From the NCBI GenBank assembly GCA_033763355.1, contig JANRKT010000124.1:1-12822 (forward strand): DNA of 12,822 nt, in the 5' to 3' direction. A program made the position numbers and the translations under genes. The notes beneath the pieces were generated by a model, which made no database searches, had not been told where the DNA came from, and saw only the letters and a list, made by a program, of their open reading frames with translations. The first letter of the stretch is position 1. Every line of letters starts with the position of its first letter. Of the stretch, positions 12,389 through 12,822 are shown one piece after another. The DNA comes from JANRKT01 sp033763355 (lineage in GTDB: Bacteria; Bacteroidota; Bacteroidia; Chitinophagales; Chitinophagaceae).

Positions 12389-12822
12389 GAGAATAAATAC
12401 CCGATAAATCAATGGGCCAAAGACGACCGGCCAAGGGAAAAATTACGATTGAAGGGAGCGGAAAACCTCAGCGACGCTGAATTGCTGGCCATACTCATCC
12501 ACAACGGTACCCGGCATAAAAGCGCTGTTGACCTGGGACGTGAATTACTGCAGCTCAGCAGGAACAACCTGAATGAACTGGGCAAACTTTCTTTAAAAGA
12601 CCTGATGAAAATTAAAGGTATCGGTGAGGCTAAGGCCATTACCATTGCCGCATCACTGGAACTGGGCCGCCGCCGCCAGGCATCGTCAGTTATGGAAAAG
12701 CCTGTGGTAAAAGATACCCCTTCGCTGGCCCGCTACCTGCAGGCCACACTAAAAGATTTCAGTTACGAGGTATTTGCAGTGGTCTTCCTCAACAGGGCAA
12801 ATAAAATCAACCACCTTGAAAT
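12380..12822 (+). CDS. radC: RadC family protein (UPF0758), 3'-truncated by window edge
   Basis: RadC-family proteins were once linked to DNA repair, but their molecular function remains uncertain; they combine a helix-hairpin-helix region with a JAB/MPN metalloprotease-like domain. The 147 complete codons read to the last base with no stop. The ATG at 12380 gives the usual opening (INQWAKDDRPREKL, then LSDAELLAILI at 30-40 with NGT). The helix-hairpin-helix motif is at about 76-91 (MKIKGIGEAKAITIAA), and the start of the JAB domain follows (YEVFAVVFLNRANKI). The metal-binding His-x-His and Asp of the JAB domain would lie beyond the window, so activity cannot be judged. It is divergent from the small membrane-protein gene, with 76 bases between the two starts. 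Confidence 0.95.
   Translation, partial: MLQENKYPINQWAKDDRPREKLRLKGAENLSDAELLAILIHNGTRHKSAVDLGRELLQLSRNNLNELGKLSLKDLMKIKGIGEAKAITIAASLELGRRRQASSVMEKPVVKDTPSLARYLQATLKDFSYEVFAVVFLNRANKINHLE

Overview
The window looks like ordinary chromosome from a member of the Bacteroidota, most likely a Chitinophagaceae-type organism. This is inferred from protein style and gene content, not from a database search. The supporting signs are: starts with no Shine-Dalgarno sequence; promoter candidates of the Bacteroidetes form TTTG-N(about 18-21)-TAnnTTTG; the minus-strand order prs, rplY, pth; a fused alpha/beta 2-oxoacid dehydrogenase E1; and a short RRM RNA-binding protein with a glycine-rich tail. I found no tRNA, rRNA, CRISPR array, insertion sequence or phage gene.

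Layout. Bases 1-6408 are read on the plus strand: an L,D-transpeptidase cut by the left edge; an RRM protein closed by a strong terminator; an aldo/keto reductase of the YdhF type; an intergenic stretch of about 375 bases; a glycosyltransferase-HAD phosphatase fusion followed 49 bases later by a tandem universal stress protein, with a strong terminator after the pair; and a rhomboid protease. Bases 6549-12303 are read on the minus strand. In transcription order (right to left) they hold a small unknown membrane protein, prs, rplY, pth, a fumarylacetoacetate-hydrolase-family enzyme and the fused E1. A plus-strand radC begins at 12380, runs off the right edge, and is divergent from the small membrane protein.

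Function. prs (PRPP synthesis), rplY (ribosomal protein L25) and pth (peptidyl-tRNA recycling) are housekeeping genes. The FAH-family enzyme and E1 belong to central and branched-chain carbon metabolism, but they are separated by a terminator and a new promoter. The most distinctive unit is 3190-5473. Its N-terminal half carries the signature regions of glucosyl-3-phosphoglycerate synthase (GpgS, GT81) and its C-terminal half is a complete SerB-like HAD phosphatase. One polypeptide could therefore make and dephosphorylate a phosphorylated glycoside such as glucosylglycerate, a compatible solute. The stress-protein neighbour fits that idea but does not prove it.

Regulatory texture. Clear factor-independent terminators follow the RRM gene, the stress-protein gene, the FAH gene, rplY and the small membrane-protein gene. 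In two places the T-tract of a minus-strand terminator overlaps promoter elements of the next gene (pth and prs). Several starts that look longest by open reading frame are better placed at internal ATGs: 1495, 3190, 9343 and 11894.
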